Origin: Sipunculus nudus
Lineage: Eukaryota > Annelida > Sipuncula > Golfingiida > Sipunculidae
Reading direction: 5' to 3'
DNA length: 64,000 bases
Assembly: GCA_026874595.1 (NCBI GenBank)
Contig: CM049308.1
Span: forward strand, 12,055,501 to 12,119,500
The notes under the pieces are model-generated. The model had not been told where the DNA came from, ran no database searches, and saw only the letters and a list, made by a program, of their open reading frames with translations. Shown one piece after another: positions 48,501 through 63,500 of the stretch; within the stretch, counting starts at the first letter, position 1, and each line of letters begins with the position of its first letter. Position numbers and translations under genes: made by a program.

Positions 48501-51500
48501 TGCAATACTGAAAGGCTGGACCATTTTGAGTACCCTACCCAAGAAGATACAAAAGCAAAGTTGTCAAATGCCTTTATATTTAATAATATCAAAGTGTGAA
48601 ATAGTTAAGTCCAACCTCGAAAACTTTTTTTTGTGTAAATGCATTTACCAGCATGAACTTGAGAAGAACTAGAAAAGTGGTGAATATGGCCGTCTGTTTC
48701 AAAATCACCAGATTTTCAACAAATAAAATGAAGTTATTATATTCTGTAAAGCAATGTGTCAGCTCTGTCATTTTACGAAGAAGTATCTTGAAAGTATATC
48801 ATTAGAATTGTTAGATCAGATACTCATATAATAAGGCAAGAATTTCCATACTTTTAAGTCATTGAACAACACTGGACAGAACATAAAAACATTAGATAAT
48901 TATCTCTTTAAAAAATGGGCACTTTTTTTTATAGAACAGATTATTTATAACTGATTCAGTGGTAATATTGATTCACTTGTAATATTAGTATAAAAACCAT
49001 GCCATATGGCAGAGCCAGTTTCAGAAATGGCTCCATGTGTTCCAGATATGATGATATGAGTGGCCACATACAGACCAACCATCTCTGATAAGCATCCTGT
49101 GATAGTACATTACATGGGTAAATTTAACAAATCCAGTTTATACAAATTTAGAGTAATAAATCTGAAAGACAGTGTAGCTGCATCAGGTCTAGGATCTTTA
49201 CAAAGTTTCCCTGATCAACACAAACAATTAAAGATCTTGTATCATAAATGGTCATATCATTTAGGTTGCTGAACAACAGACTGAAGGACAGACAAATGTA
49301 AAAGCTGTAAATATTTACCGCATTATTCAGTTAAAAGCAATGTCAATTGTCATAAAATCTCCTATAAAAACAATATTTTAAACTTTTCTAAACATTTTCC
49401 TTATAACACTTAAAAGAAGCATTTTATGATATATAAATGAACAAAATGACAACCATACATTTTGAATAAAGTGATTCCTATAAGTAATTATATTGTGATG
49501 TGTAATGCTAATTGCTCCATATACATACCAACAAAATAGACAAAAAAATGATGAAAAGGTCATGAAACTTAAAAATTATAAAAAGAAAACATATGATATA
49601 CTCTATCTGAAAAGGCTCAGTTGTAAACCAGTGTCTGTATATACTGAAAGTGATCATGCAAAATGATTGTGGTGTTCACAAGTGGTCTACACAGCAGTAC
49701 TAGCCCCACATGGTGACCAAGCGTGGAACTACACTCACAAAGCAGCACAACAACAAAAATTCAGGTAATTTACAGCGGTATTTTTATGAAGTGTAGAGAG
49801 CGTCTATATTTTTCACAGGCATGCGCTACTGTGAAAACCATGAAAAAACTGCCTAAGCACGAATGATATTGGATGCATCCTGTTATTAATAACTTGCAAT
49901 GTGATGATGTTCAGATAGTGTCAATATTGTCTTTTGTTCCTGTGAAGATATGTTAAAGATATCTGATCATCAAATGGAAAATAGAGTCTTGACAAAAATG
50001 ATAGTTTAAGTGCCATATAAAGCACATCAGGCAAAATGTCATTCAAAAGAAATGAGGTGAACAGCATATGTTTAGCAGATCCAGTGAAGTTTGAACAAAT
50101 TAATAGAAGGAAATATTTTTGATGTGTTATCAAATATTTATAAAGCAAACAGGCAATTATTGCATTATATTTATTGTTTGGAAATCGCCTTTTTAATAGG
50201 AAGTTTTCTTTGATGAAAAGTTTACACAAGGAAGATCACTGACTTAGGAATTGGGTTATCATGTACCTTATATGTATTATATTGTGTTTTGTAAGGTTAG
50301 CGAAGTATTGTTGTATGTATCATGCCATGACTTTTTATAGCATTAAAGCCCTTGTTAATACTGAGCAATATCTCATCTACTGACTGAAAGACAGTTTGTG
50401 CTGTGCTGGCACTGCCCAAAGTGTAGTTCTTAAGCTGGCCACCAGGTTGTGCAACTAGTACAGTGCTCATGCTGATTGACATAGTGAAGACACCCACTAC
50501 CTAGATACTGGCTCAGGTCCATCAGAGTATTAGTATGTACCGGCTGCAAGGGAAGCAGACACACTGTAACACACAGGTTAGTACAGGCCCAACCCCCACC
50601 TTCAAACAATACACATACAAACAGTACACATATAAACAGTACACATACAAACAATACACATAAAAATAGTACAAACAGTACACAGCATACAAACAAATAC
50701 CCCTACAGATAATACTCTTCTAACCACTGCCATTTATCGATATATATATATATATATTGTTCACCAGGTCACAAAAAAACTTCGAAACATCCATAGGAAA
50801 AAAAAGCTTCTAAATGTAATGTATCTTAGTAGGTATCATACTTAGTTTAAGACTCATTTTGAAATGGTTAAACATTAAATAAAGATAAAATACCTTCTCT
50901 CACTTTCAGTGTGTGTCTGTATAAAAATCAGGATTGGCCAATCATATGTACAAGAAAGTTTGTATGAAATGAATCCTGTGCAAATGGTCATAATATTAAT
51001 TAGTAGATTGACTCTTCATAAAAAAAAAAATTATGTGACTTAATTACATGAATATATCACTAGTAGACAAAAAGATGATCTCAAATATATGAGGAGCGCT
51101 TGTAAATAAGGGCTCCAGGTTCCTTTTTGCCCAGTTAATCTGACACAGTACAAATTAATGTGCCCCATACAATGTACTGTTAATGTCCAGAAAATATCAT
51201 GTGACTGAGATGTTATTACACATGCACCACCATTCTGCACACAAAGTAACACACAGTTATACACAAGTAACCGGTCATAAACTGTTTACAATACATCATA
51301 ATCAAACCTGGCATTATTCCATGGTGGGCCATGGAATAATGCTATAAAAGATGCAGTATTCTGTGCCATTTTCCAAACTCCTTGACAGAATGGATCCTGT
51401 CTCTTATGATCAAATCTTGCATTTAAGGGCCACAAGAAGGCTATCCATGCCATAATGACTTAAGATGAAATTTTCTCAGACCCATTAGGAAAAAGACACA

Positions 51501-54500
51501 CTCTAAGGGTAGGCTTTAACAACAGGAGAACCAAGTAGCCCAACAGAGGTCTAAATGTATATCTTTTAAAGATATTATTTAAAAATTGTCTATAAGGCTA
51601 GAAAAATAGTATGTGGATATTTATTCACACCTGTTGTGCTGTGATCTACATTGCGAATAAAATGTAGCTCTGTTTCTGTGGATAAAATGGCACAACACAG
51701 AGGACATGATGCCATGTGATTACTTGGTATTCCACAAGTTTACAAAGGGCTCTATAATCATGAGCTACTTCTGAATCTCAGAGAATTAGAGAGGCGATTG
51801 AGTCCTCCGTGGTTAGTTCCTATATACACAATACGAAATATGTTATTCAATAGGTTTACATTATTTTGTCAAAGATGAGGCTGTTACATTGAGAGATTTT
51901 TATGTCCGGCATTTTCATGTGCCTTCTGGTATAATAGATGTGCTATATTCCTCTATGTAACAATATGAATATAGAATGATCTGTGGAGTGGCCATAGCTC
52001 TAACACACACTGGCAAAGTAAGCCATTGGTGGATGTGTCTCTAACTGTGTCTCAAAATCTGCAGATATTGCAAATTCCATTGTTTTATACTTCTGCAACT
52101 GGCATGCTTTTCTACATGTGTAGTCATGCAGTTTTATGCTGTGCTTAAGATTACAGATTCCTTTGAATTCTACAGCAGTCAATGAAGACTGTCAATATAT
52201 GCTGGACACAATTATACCCTGAAATTTTATTTATATTTTGATCTGCTTCACTATTAAGCATTGAACACTAAATGACTGATGGAACTAGACTTTAATCATT
52301 TTGCCCTTTTAGGTTAAGTCCCTGAAAAATGATCAACAAAAATTATAAAATGAATATTGATTAATATTGTTTAATGTTTCAGATAACATTATATTTTTAA
52401 ACCAACTTAAGTTACATGTAGGTTCCTTAAATGAAAAAGTAAGAAATTTATAAGTTTAAAAACAAATTATCAAAAATTCTTGTCTTGAAAATCTGACTAC
52501 ACTCATGCAATTTTGACAGTAAACTTCAGCTTGTATTCACATGCTCAACTGAACTACACTAGGCAGGATGGATCCGCATTCAACATGCAAGGGGGGATCC
52601 ATCCAGAATTACTCGGACCCTCCAATGGCCTGTTGCCATGACAACTTACCAGCCTGTCACATGACTGAGAGGCTACTCCTCTGGGACTAGCCAACTTCGT
52701 TAAACTTTTGGATGGGGAGCTAGTTTCTCTCTTCTGTTTGTTATGAGCAAAGTTTATCAAAAGTAACCATTAATATAATCAGCAGGTAATATATATAAAA
52801 CATGAGATTGTGTTAAAATTGTTAAAGTCAGGGTTGTTTATCATATGTAATACATAAAAATGAATAAGATAAAAAAAATTCTCACAGTCTCCTTTTGTAA
52901 GAAACATCATGTGATAATAGTTATTAAGATATTCAGACTAAAAGAGCTCTATATTCTGCAAGCCACAGAGTAAAACTAAACATTATAATATACACATTTA
53001 CCAACAACCTTGAGTCAGTGTTGTTAAAAAATGAAATTTATCCATCATAATATCAATATCAATAAGCAAAAAAAAATCAACAAAAAAGCCCTTCTCAAAT
53101 GAACAGAGAAAAACCTTTGTAAGAACACACATACGCACACAAAAGGATGCACACCCTACAAGTATGCTTAGGTGTCAGATATAATGATATGATTGACAGT
53201 ACTTACCTGTTGTTCAATGAAGTAGAGCTCGGCTTTCGCTCGTTCCTCCTCGCTGACAGGTATACCGTCGATCATCATCAGAGAGGGTAGTCTGTACACT
53301 AACATTGGTCGGTGCATCAAGCGACGTGAAACCTGGAAGTAATAAAAGATCTATTTAATTTTATAATTTTATTTTTCCATCTGTTTCAGGACAGCATGGC
53401 CCCAGCCCCTAGTTTTGGAAAACTATTTTAACCACCCAGTAACAGTAAGTCACCTTTTAGTTGACTAATATCAAACTACATGGCAATATCTAAAAAGTGT
53501 TTTTTTTTTTTAATATTTTTTATGAATCAAAATTTAAAATTTCAGTTTTAAGGAAAATAGAGACAACATAAAGGAAAAATAAAAAAGCACTTTTGAGATA
53601 TTGTCATGTAGTTTAAAATTAACCAGCTAAAAATGTGGCATGATCTTACTAGTTGCATAAAAAAATGTTCCTTTATAAAATTTGAAAAAAAAAATTAAAT
53701 ATTAAAATATTTTATGAAAATGATTGAAAATTTTATACAAGGCCTACAGGCCTAATGCGAACCTATGCAAAGTTTAGGAGTATGAATGGAGGTTTATTTT
53801 TAAAATTTATTATTGATCTTCTTAAGTCCTGCATATCTACCTTAGTCATTTTGATTTCAGCAAAATGGACGTTTACAACCTGCAAGTTTCAGACTTGGAC
53901 GGGTGAAGCGAGGCATGGATTAAGTGGCAAGGGGAATAGAGTGAGGTGTGTTGCATATTAGCATGGATGTCTGCAGCTTAAACGTGAATGTAGGTGGTGC
54001 CACCTGTCATAAAATAGAGAAAATTGTCCAGGATGTGTAAACCTGCAAAATTTCAGGTGGATAAGTCAAACCACTGCTGAGATATGAGTGATTTTATCCC
54101 AAGGCAGATGAACAGATGGATGCTGTGCATAAAAGGTTGCAGGTGGCGCCACCAGTTTTGCCTGTGGTGAAGAGCTATGTGAGATCTATACACATGCAAA
54201 ATTTTGGCCCAAGCGGTCAAACGGTTCCTGAGATATTAGCTTGGATGTCTGCAGAGTAAACCTGAATGTAGATGGCGCCACCTGTCATAAAATCGAGAAA
54301 GCTGTCCAGGATGTATAAACCTGCAAAATGTCAGGTGGGTAAGTCAAACCACTTCTGAGATATGAGTGATTTTATCCCAAGGCAGATGAACAGATGGATG
54401 CTGTGCATAAAAGGTTGCAGGTGGCGCCACCAGTTTTGCCTATGATGAAGAGCTATATGAGATCTATACACATGCAAAATTTTGGCCCAATCAGTCAAAC

Positions 54501-57500
54501 AGTTCCTGAGATATGAGCTTGGATGTCTGCAGAGTAAATGTGAATGTAGGTGGCGCCACCTGTCATAAAATCCAGAAAGCTGTCTGGAAAAGTCAAAACA
54601 CTGCTGAGATATGAGTGATTTTATCCTAAGGCAGATGAACAGATGGACGCTTTGCAAAAATGGTTGCCGGTGGTGCCACCATTTTTAGTGTATGTTATAA
54701 AGCTATCAAAGGGCTACATTTGTACAAAATTTTTAGCCTGATCGGTCAAACGTTTCCCAAGATATGTGTGGAAACATACGCATAAATGGGCGCTGGGCAG
54801 CGAGGAAAGGTCAGCGGTCAACCAAAAATGAGGGCGCGGCAGTTCACCATGTGACCTGATGATAAACCTGATTCGCTAAAAATGCAAACCAAGTTTTTTC
54901 AAACAGTTGAAAGATATAGTTCCAATAATCTGAGAATTCTGCATCTAGACATTGTGTCTAGATGTCTAGGTGGCGCCACCAATACCTCAATTTCAGATAT
55001 GACATATGTGACAAACATTGGTATAAAATTTGGTGATTATAGCTCTAGCCGTTTCTGAGATTTTAATTTTAGTATGCTTTTTTGGACAGATGACTAAGTT
55101 CAACCTCCTGTAACTTAGCCAAAAATCTCCGAAATGGAACCATTCAAACAAACTTGAGAGAGATTGTTCCAGGGATCATTTCTGTGAAATATTTGACAAT
55201 TTGCCTAGACAATTTCGGAGCAGAAGATTTTTAAAGCTTTTTTAGCTTTTTCCCTTTAAAATCCAAGAAAATGCAGTTAGAAAAAAATAAACAAAATCCA
55301 ATAGAGTTTTTCAGATGACTGATTATTTGCAAAAAATTTGGTGATGCTAGCTTCTGCCGTTTTTGAGATAGCTATGGTTAAAGTACAGACAACGCACGAC
55401 AGATGAGGCACAATGGACGACGTTGCATCATCGCATAAGCTCACAGGTTCGCTAAAAATTGGTGAATCATCAGAAAGAACAGTGTAGCAGATTTAAAATA
55501 AGGTATACTTTTATGGTATATTATGGATTTAAAACAAGTTTTGGATTTATTTTAGATATAAGGTTTCTTTGCCAATCCTGCTACCTTAAGAACATGACAC
55601 TGTCAGCTCCTATCTCACCTCCACAGACTCAGAATTTAACACACAGATAAGGGTCTTGGGCCTGCATCCTGCCAACCCTTTGAGACACCGAGAAGCCAAT
55701 TTTTGCCCATTCCACTAGAGGTTCAAGAGATGTACGGACCAGCAGAGACTGTGGAGGACTGTAGGACTTTTTCCTGCTTACCAAACTTGAAATTTAGTGT
55801 CAGGATTACTGGGATGCAGAAGAAGAAGATTTTACATTCTAATCCCAGTAAGTATCTGATGCTGGAACCATTACATGACCCTTATTGACCAACAGCAAGG
55901 AAGCTAACCTGCAGAAGGTTACTAAAATGCAGCAATGTCAAAACCTTTTTCTCTGGCAGGTATAACATTTTGTTGCCATTGCAGAATTAAAAAGCATCAG
56001 ATTGGCACCTCTGTATTTTAAAGCCCACCGTCACAGACTTTGCCAGACACAGTAAGCCAAAATTTAATCATCCATCAATTATCCAAATATTTAGTTTTTC
56101 CAAATCCAAAATTTTCAGATTTAGTCAATACTGTACAGTAGATGTCTCTAAGATAACATTTGATATGGATTATGAATAGACAGGAGTCATATATATTCTA
56201 TTATGAGACAGGAAACATATATATTCTTTTATGAGACAGGAGTCATATATATTCTATTATGAGACAGGAGTCATATATATTCTATTGTGAGACAAGAGTC
56301 ATATATATTCTATTATGAGACAGGAGTCATATATATTCTTTTATGAGACAGGAGTCATATATATTCTTTTATGAGACAGGAGTCATATATATTCTTTAAT
56401 GAGACAGGAGTCATATATATTCTTTTATGAGACAGAAGTCATATATATTCTTTTATGAGACAGGAGTCATATATATTCTATTATGAGACAGGAGTCATAT
56501 ATATTCTTTTATGAGACAGGAGTCATATATATTCTTTAATGAGACAGGAGTCATATATATTCTATTATGAGACAGGAGTTATATATATTCTTTTATGAGA
56601 CAGGAGTCATATATATTCTATTATGAGACAGGAGACATATACAGACGAAGCCGCTTAATTGCAAGAGGCTTTTGTCAAGCAAATTTGTTGCAATTAACTG
56701 AAGTTGCATTTAGGCGAAGTTCACCATCTACCATGTGTAAGGGGAAGCCGAATGATCGATTGGACTGCCGAATATCTAATTAATTTAGCATTTGTTTTGT
56801 AACACTATTCGCATTGTGATAAAGAATAAAAACAGCAGTATTAGATAACTTTTATTAAAAATAAAAATATTTAAAAGAGAACACATTAAAAGCCAAGCCA
56901 TAGCTAGCTATTAAAGATCACATATATTAACAAAGACAAAATACTTCATATACAAAAAAATATATAAAATATGCAAAATGTCCGATGTAATTTACATCAT
57001 GTAAAGAACTCTGTGAATAGCTTCTGTTTAAGGTGAGTTGAGCTGTGTCCTGCACGTGTGTCTCCAGTGCGTAAAAGTGTTCTATCTGGCACTGAGACTT
57101 GTCCTACTGTTCCAAATAATATGCTTGATTTATTTTTAACCTAACATTATTATCCCACTTCAAAGAGATGTGTGCTGTGACTGTATTGAACTGCATCACC
57201 GAGCACAGGGTAATTAAGGTTTTTGTACACATGTGCACCTGCAGATACCACAGCGGCTACTTTTGAAGTTCCGGTCTATGATCATTAATGGGATAACACA
57301 AACACTACTCCCCGACTCATTGAAGTAATTGCATTTAACCTGAGTTTTCTACCTTTCTGCCCATATTTTCCCTTGCATTAATCGGAAGTTTGCAATTAAG
57401 AGGCTTCTGATTATGCGGCGCGTTTTTTATGATAACATATAGGAAATAGTTTTGGTTTTCAGAATTTCTTGCAAATAAGCAGCATTTTCTGTTAACCAAC

Positions 57501-60500
57501 TTGCAAATAAATGGCGTTGTCTGTATATTCTTTTATGAGACAGGAGTCATATATATTCTTTTATGAGACAGGAGTCATATATATTATTTTATGAGACAGG
57601 AGTCATATATATTCTATTATGAGACAGGCATCATATATATTCTTTTATGAGACAGGAGTCATATATATTCTATTATGAGACAGGCGTCATATATATTCTT
57701 TTATGAGACAGGAGTCATATATATTCTATTATGAAATGCTTCTTAAAGGTGGAGGTTCACGTCTCTATCTGAGAGATATTTTTCGACAATGATTTGAATT
57801 TGTTTATGTTTACAGCACCAGTTCATAAGAAATAATGAGCTGTGAAGAAACTTTATATTAATTTTAATTACACAATATTGTAGGTTCCAGGTTTATATTT
57901 CATACTGATACGTACAGCATTGCTGACGACTGATAATTCGACCAGGTTGTTGAGTCCATCCAACTTCTCAAGCTCAGCCATATCCTGTAAAAAATATAAT
58001 AATGTTTAAAAAATGTGTATTTGCATTTATGGGTGGAAATTGCTTCAAAGGAAATGTGTGGATCAGCAGGATTTCCTGTGGTACAACAAGCATGTGTGAT
58101 CAAGCAGGCCTTCCCTAAAAAGATGTTCGACTCATGTCATCTCTAAGGGAATCCCACAGTTCCAAGCAGGCATATGATCCTCATCATTGAATGACCACTG
58201 CTTGCATAGCAGCAGCAACTTATTAACTTTTTATCAACAGTATATCCATCCATAAAATGTGCATAAATTGTTTTTTACATGAATTAAATGTTATGAATGA
58301 ATTCTTAATGTAACACAGTCCTTGTCACCTCTGCCATTGCAAAGAGGTCATGTTTTCATTTGTGTTTGCTTGTTGGACAACTTCTGAGCCAGTTTCAATG
58401 AAATCATGTGGTGTAGTGGGAGCCAAGTCAATGAAGACCCATTAAATTTGGGCAAGTATTAAGATAAAGGGGCATATCCACTGGTATTGTTTTTTTGTTG
58501 ATTTGGCAATGGGATGTGGTCTTCTGAGTGCTATTCTAGCTTTATAATGACAGTGAAAATGTGATATACATACCTGAATTCTGTTCATGCCCAGGAACAG
58601 TCTCTGAAGACTCTCAAGACATGAGAAATTGGACAGATCACGGATCCTGTTCTCCTCCAGGTGGAGCTCTTGTAGGTTCCATTGGTTCATGAACGAGTAT
58701 TCACTCACACCTTTGATCTTGTTACGATCAAGGACCAGCTCCCTCAGGTCCTGGAGTCCTTCTAGTCCTTCAACTCGGGTTATCTCGTTCCCTGAAATAG
58801 TACCACTATCCACATGATTCAATCTGATATTGCATTACCAGTATGTGTCTATGTATTTGGAAATATTTTTGTTATGGACAGTTCATAAAAGAATGCTTTT
58901 TATCTCCTCTGAATTTCTTCTAATCTTTGGGCCTAATAGTTAATAGATAATAATTAAACATTCACTTGAATATCATCATTATAATTGCTGAAGGAGCGCC
59001 AGAGCAGGGGTCCCTGATTTCCTCAACTAAGGCGCCCGATATTGCTTCCTTCTTTAAAATAAAAAAATCATAAAAGAAAGGGAATTAGGGACTGAAAACT
59101 AAGTTAACAATTGACAGAGATGGAATCAATGATTCCAACATAATACTATTGATTCCAAAAATGTAATGGTTCAGTGTAATATTTTGTGATGCTGTTCATT
59201 TTATGGTTTCCACACAATTTACACCAAAAGTAAGGCTAATTTAAAAAAATAAATCAGCTAATGCATAAAACTGGAAATTTGCAATACTTTCACACATTTT
59301 GCAGAGAAGTTAAATTTAATGTAAGGACTTGTAATGTGCAATGATACTACAACTGGATATAAAGTCTTTCTCACAACCAATGAAGACCAGTTATTCTGAG
59401 TTATTAAGGTAATGGTATATATTACACATAAGTCTAGTGTCAATTCCTTTTTAAAATAATCTTTTCAATGTATTATAACTCTGATTCTATCTCCTTGACT
59501 ATTATTTCATAATCATATCTTGGCATATAAATCTCTCATAAGAAAACTACAAGCATAAGGCAACAAATTATTCTATTTTGGAGGAACATTAGAACCACTT
59601 GCAAAATCACACCTTCAAACTCAAATGTGATACAACATGAATAACCAACCACAGAATAACCAAAACACAGGACAATAATAATACATGACATGTACTGGTA
59701 GACACTCCCAGCAGAACATTACCTTGTAGAAAGAGAGCTTTGAGTGAAGTCAGCCTGCTCAGCTGTAGTGCAGCTAAATCCTTGATCCCATTGTACCTAA
59801 CAAACAGAATAGTCAGAACGAAGCTTGTTTAATTTTCCAGTATGTATATACACATATGCACCAAATATGCTGTATCAAGGGACTGCTGTGACAGGGAGCA
59901 TTTCTCTTTAAACATGATTAAGGTGTATGTTTTAAGTTTTGCAATTCTTAATTGTTCTCTAATTCACACTGTGCATAGTAAATCAATTCATCTTAAACCA
60001 TAATTATGTATTATTGTGTATGCTCTCAATTTGACATCTTACACCTTGTTTTACAAATCTAATTATCATTTATCAAATGCAAGAACAAATGCAATTGGAG
60101 GTCAGTGAAATGACTGCATTTAAACACAAACAACTTTTGAACAAAACCATAAGGTGTCCATAAAATGTTTACGTGCTTTATTAATTACATATTAAGTAAT
60201 CAGTGAAGAAGTTGTAAAGATTGAACCTCCTCAGAACTGGAGCAAAAAAGTTGATGAATCAAGCATGAAGTATTATAACTAAGGGGCTCACCCTAAATGC
60301 AGCACCTCTAGATTCTCAAGGACTGGTGAGTACGACTCGGGGTGCATCAAGTTAGCGACGGCGGAGTGGCTCATGGGAAGGCTACTGATTTTACTCTTCA
60401 CGATCGCAGGCTGTTTGGCCCTGGGCACTAAACACTCAATGTGGTTGTGATTTAAACACAACACCTACAAACAAAGCTATAATTAAGGCCACACCAAACA

Positions 60501-63500
60501 AGTATTTGTTCTAAGGCCTTTGAGGAAATAAGAAACTATTGTGTGAGTGAGAGATATTATTTTTTTTTTCATATTTATACTGGTCAAGAAAAAATACAAA
60601 ACAATTTTGCAAGCTGGCAGGGTAAAATACAAATAAACTGCTTAAATTTTCGAAATGGGGAAAAAACCAATACAAAATACATTTTCTTACCTTTAGAGAT
60701 TTTTTTAAGGAATCCAGGCAAGAGCATACATTAGCAATATTACCCAAGACCTGTTACTCATTTGCAAAACATAAAAAAATCTACAAAAAATGTAAGCAGT
60801 GAATCCATAGAATAAATAATTTTTTTGGTGTGGCCTAAGTTAATATCATAGCTTTCTATTAAGCCAAAGGTTACTTCTGTTAAAAGAAAATGAGGATGCA
60901 TTATGGACATATACATGAAAATACTTCTCATTTCAACATTTACTCCTTACACAGATAATCAAGACAATAAATCTCTTCCTCTCCACTGGCGCCCTCTCAA
61001 GTCAAAAATGGTAAAAAATGCAAAATTAATGAGTGACAATCCGCAGTCTAATCTGAACAGTAAAGGGTTAAGATACATTCATGCAGGGTCCATGTTCTGG
61101 AGCAAGGACTTACTGATGCTGAAGGGCCCTGGATGGACAGTGCAGGAGCACAGGTAAGCTAAATATTGTTTATCCATTCAATATGCGCATTACATATGCC
61201 TAATATAAGCTTTGACATACAACTTACCATTTCTTCATGAAATCTAGTTTTGTTAGTGGTCTCTGCTGAACTGAGCCTACGATTCCTGCTGGGACATGGC
61301 ATAGACAGAGGAAAAAAACTCTAAAAGACTCTGGGCTGACGGGAAACGATATCAAGATCAGGCTCAAGAGGCCTACTTTTAAATTAACATACACAAACAT
61401 CCCAGCGGGAATCCTAGGCATTGTCCAGCAGGGACTTACACTCAATCCACATTGTGAACTTATCACACACACAGAGACATCTCTCTCTCTCACACACATA
61501 CACACACTATGTCAGACAATGACTGCCTTATACATACCCTCAGATTTACAAGCTGGATTAGACCACTGAAGGAGGTCAGGTTGTTGTGCTCAAGATTTAT
61601 ACTGCAACAGTAAATAAACAAGACAAACTGAGTCAGTTATCATAACAATTAGTCTCAAATAAACTATAACATTTTTTTAAAACATGTTACATTTTCAAAT
61701 CATTTATTTGCCAAAAAAAAGGATGATTGAGACTGATTGAAAAATGGAATCATCCAAGTATGGCTGGTCCAGATAAAAATCAAATTCAACTGTCCCATAT
61801 CTGTTCACCTAGAACAAAGGTACACCTTTCAACTTAACCATTAACCACTTCTGAATGCAAAGCTTAGCCATAATGCTTATCTTGCACAGATATAGACATT
61901 TAAATTATATTAAACATCTGGGGAAACAATCAAGTATGAAATTCAAAGAGCCCAATGGAAGATTTTAACTATGATGCTATGTTATTCCATCATTGACTAA
62001 GTAAGTTTCAAATGCTCTTTATTCCACAAATATACTATCCCAAATCCTCAATTTTGCAGTTAGTTCCTCCATTTTTAAGTATAAAGACATTAAAAATATA
62101 AAATATCCAACCTTCTGAGATTCAAGAACTGCTGCCCCCCTCCAAGGTCAACTGTCCGTACACTGCAGCTGGGAAAATCAAGTTCCCGGATCTCACTGAA
62201 GTTTGAATGTCCAATCCTCTCAGCTATAAAGTCCTGCGTCAGACGTCCACCAAATGCGTCTTTAGCATGATTTGCCTCAGATGTCTCCTAAAGAGGTGAC
62301 ACAGGCAGATTATGTTCCCACAGTTACAACCCTGCATGCTCTCTGTATTCAATTCTTTCAGTAAATCTATCACTAAACAAAGCAAAGCAGGGGTGCTGCT
62401 TTTCCCTCTGTTATGCATGTGTGTATGTTCCTAAGTTATCTACAGAAATCTATAGAAATAGAAATCTATAGAAATCTATGGAAAATTCTTTAAGAGTCCA
62501 ACTGATATTTTATGAACTTGTTGCAAATCCATGAAGTAAAACAGTCAACACTTTGGCCATCTCTGATTGGCTGTGAGTCATAGTCTCAGATGGGAAATAA
62601 AAAAAGTTCAATTGTTTGATTTGTATACATGTTAGTCATAATAAGGGCTGTAATGATATAATATGTCAAACCATAATACTTATCCCAATACTTTACTCAC
62701 GAACCAACATAATATACCATACATACAAATAGTATTAAATTTCAGATTAAAGGTCACTGCTTATCTCTGTTCAAGTTCACCAAGCGGTTACCTCCATGCT
62801 TCATGAATAATGAATAATGACACAGCCCCGGCAAATTATTGGATCATGTGGCAGTAGCCAATCAGAGGCTGAAAAACTGACCTTTAGCCAATCAGAGGCT
62901 GATAAACTGATTGATGACCAATGATGTTTCATATCTTTGACACACTGGGCTGCTGACTATTATTAAATGCCAGAGTTTGCTAGTTAAATATTGGACTTTC
63001 CACTGGATGGTCATATATCATTAACATATGAATACAGGGATGTCTGATGATTTCAATATGATATTTGACATTGCATCTATTGTATTGGTGCACCATTGAA
63101 TCAACACCACCCTAGTCTCAATCTCAGATAAAATGGAAAATGTTGACATTGTATTTTTAATCTGTGAAGGTGATGACCCTATCTTGCTAAATTCATGCAT
63201 TTCCCAACCCAAATATCTAATTATCCTACACTGGTAATGACAAAGCAATATGAGATATTATATATCAATGCTACCAGAATACTAAAAATACTGACATTGA
63301 CCATATTATTTCTCAATAATGATTTATGCCATGATCATATCACATTTAATATCACACTTTGCTCCTGAAGGAATTAAATTCTCTTAGTAAAGAAGATCAT
63401 TTCTTTTACAGGAGAACAAAGTGACTTACAATAGACTGTCCATCCAGCGCCTTGAGGGCCCTGACATGGTAGATGATGAACAGTCTGTAGTTGTCTGTAT

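Noticed and set aside
50297-50696. Minus-strand ORFs as extra LRRC9 exons
   Set aside because: No acceptor/donor pair joins them in phase between 52650 and 39439, and the 430-696 frame is a translated simple repeat.
56172-57736. CRISPR-like direct repeats
   Set aside because: The 28-bp units are contiguous with no unique spacers, and the genome is eukaryotic.
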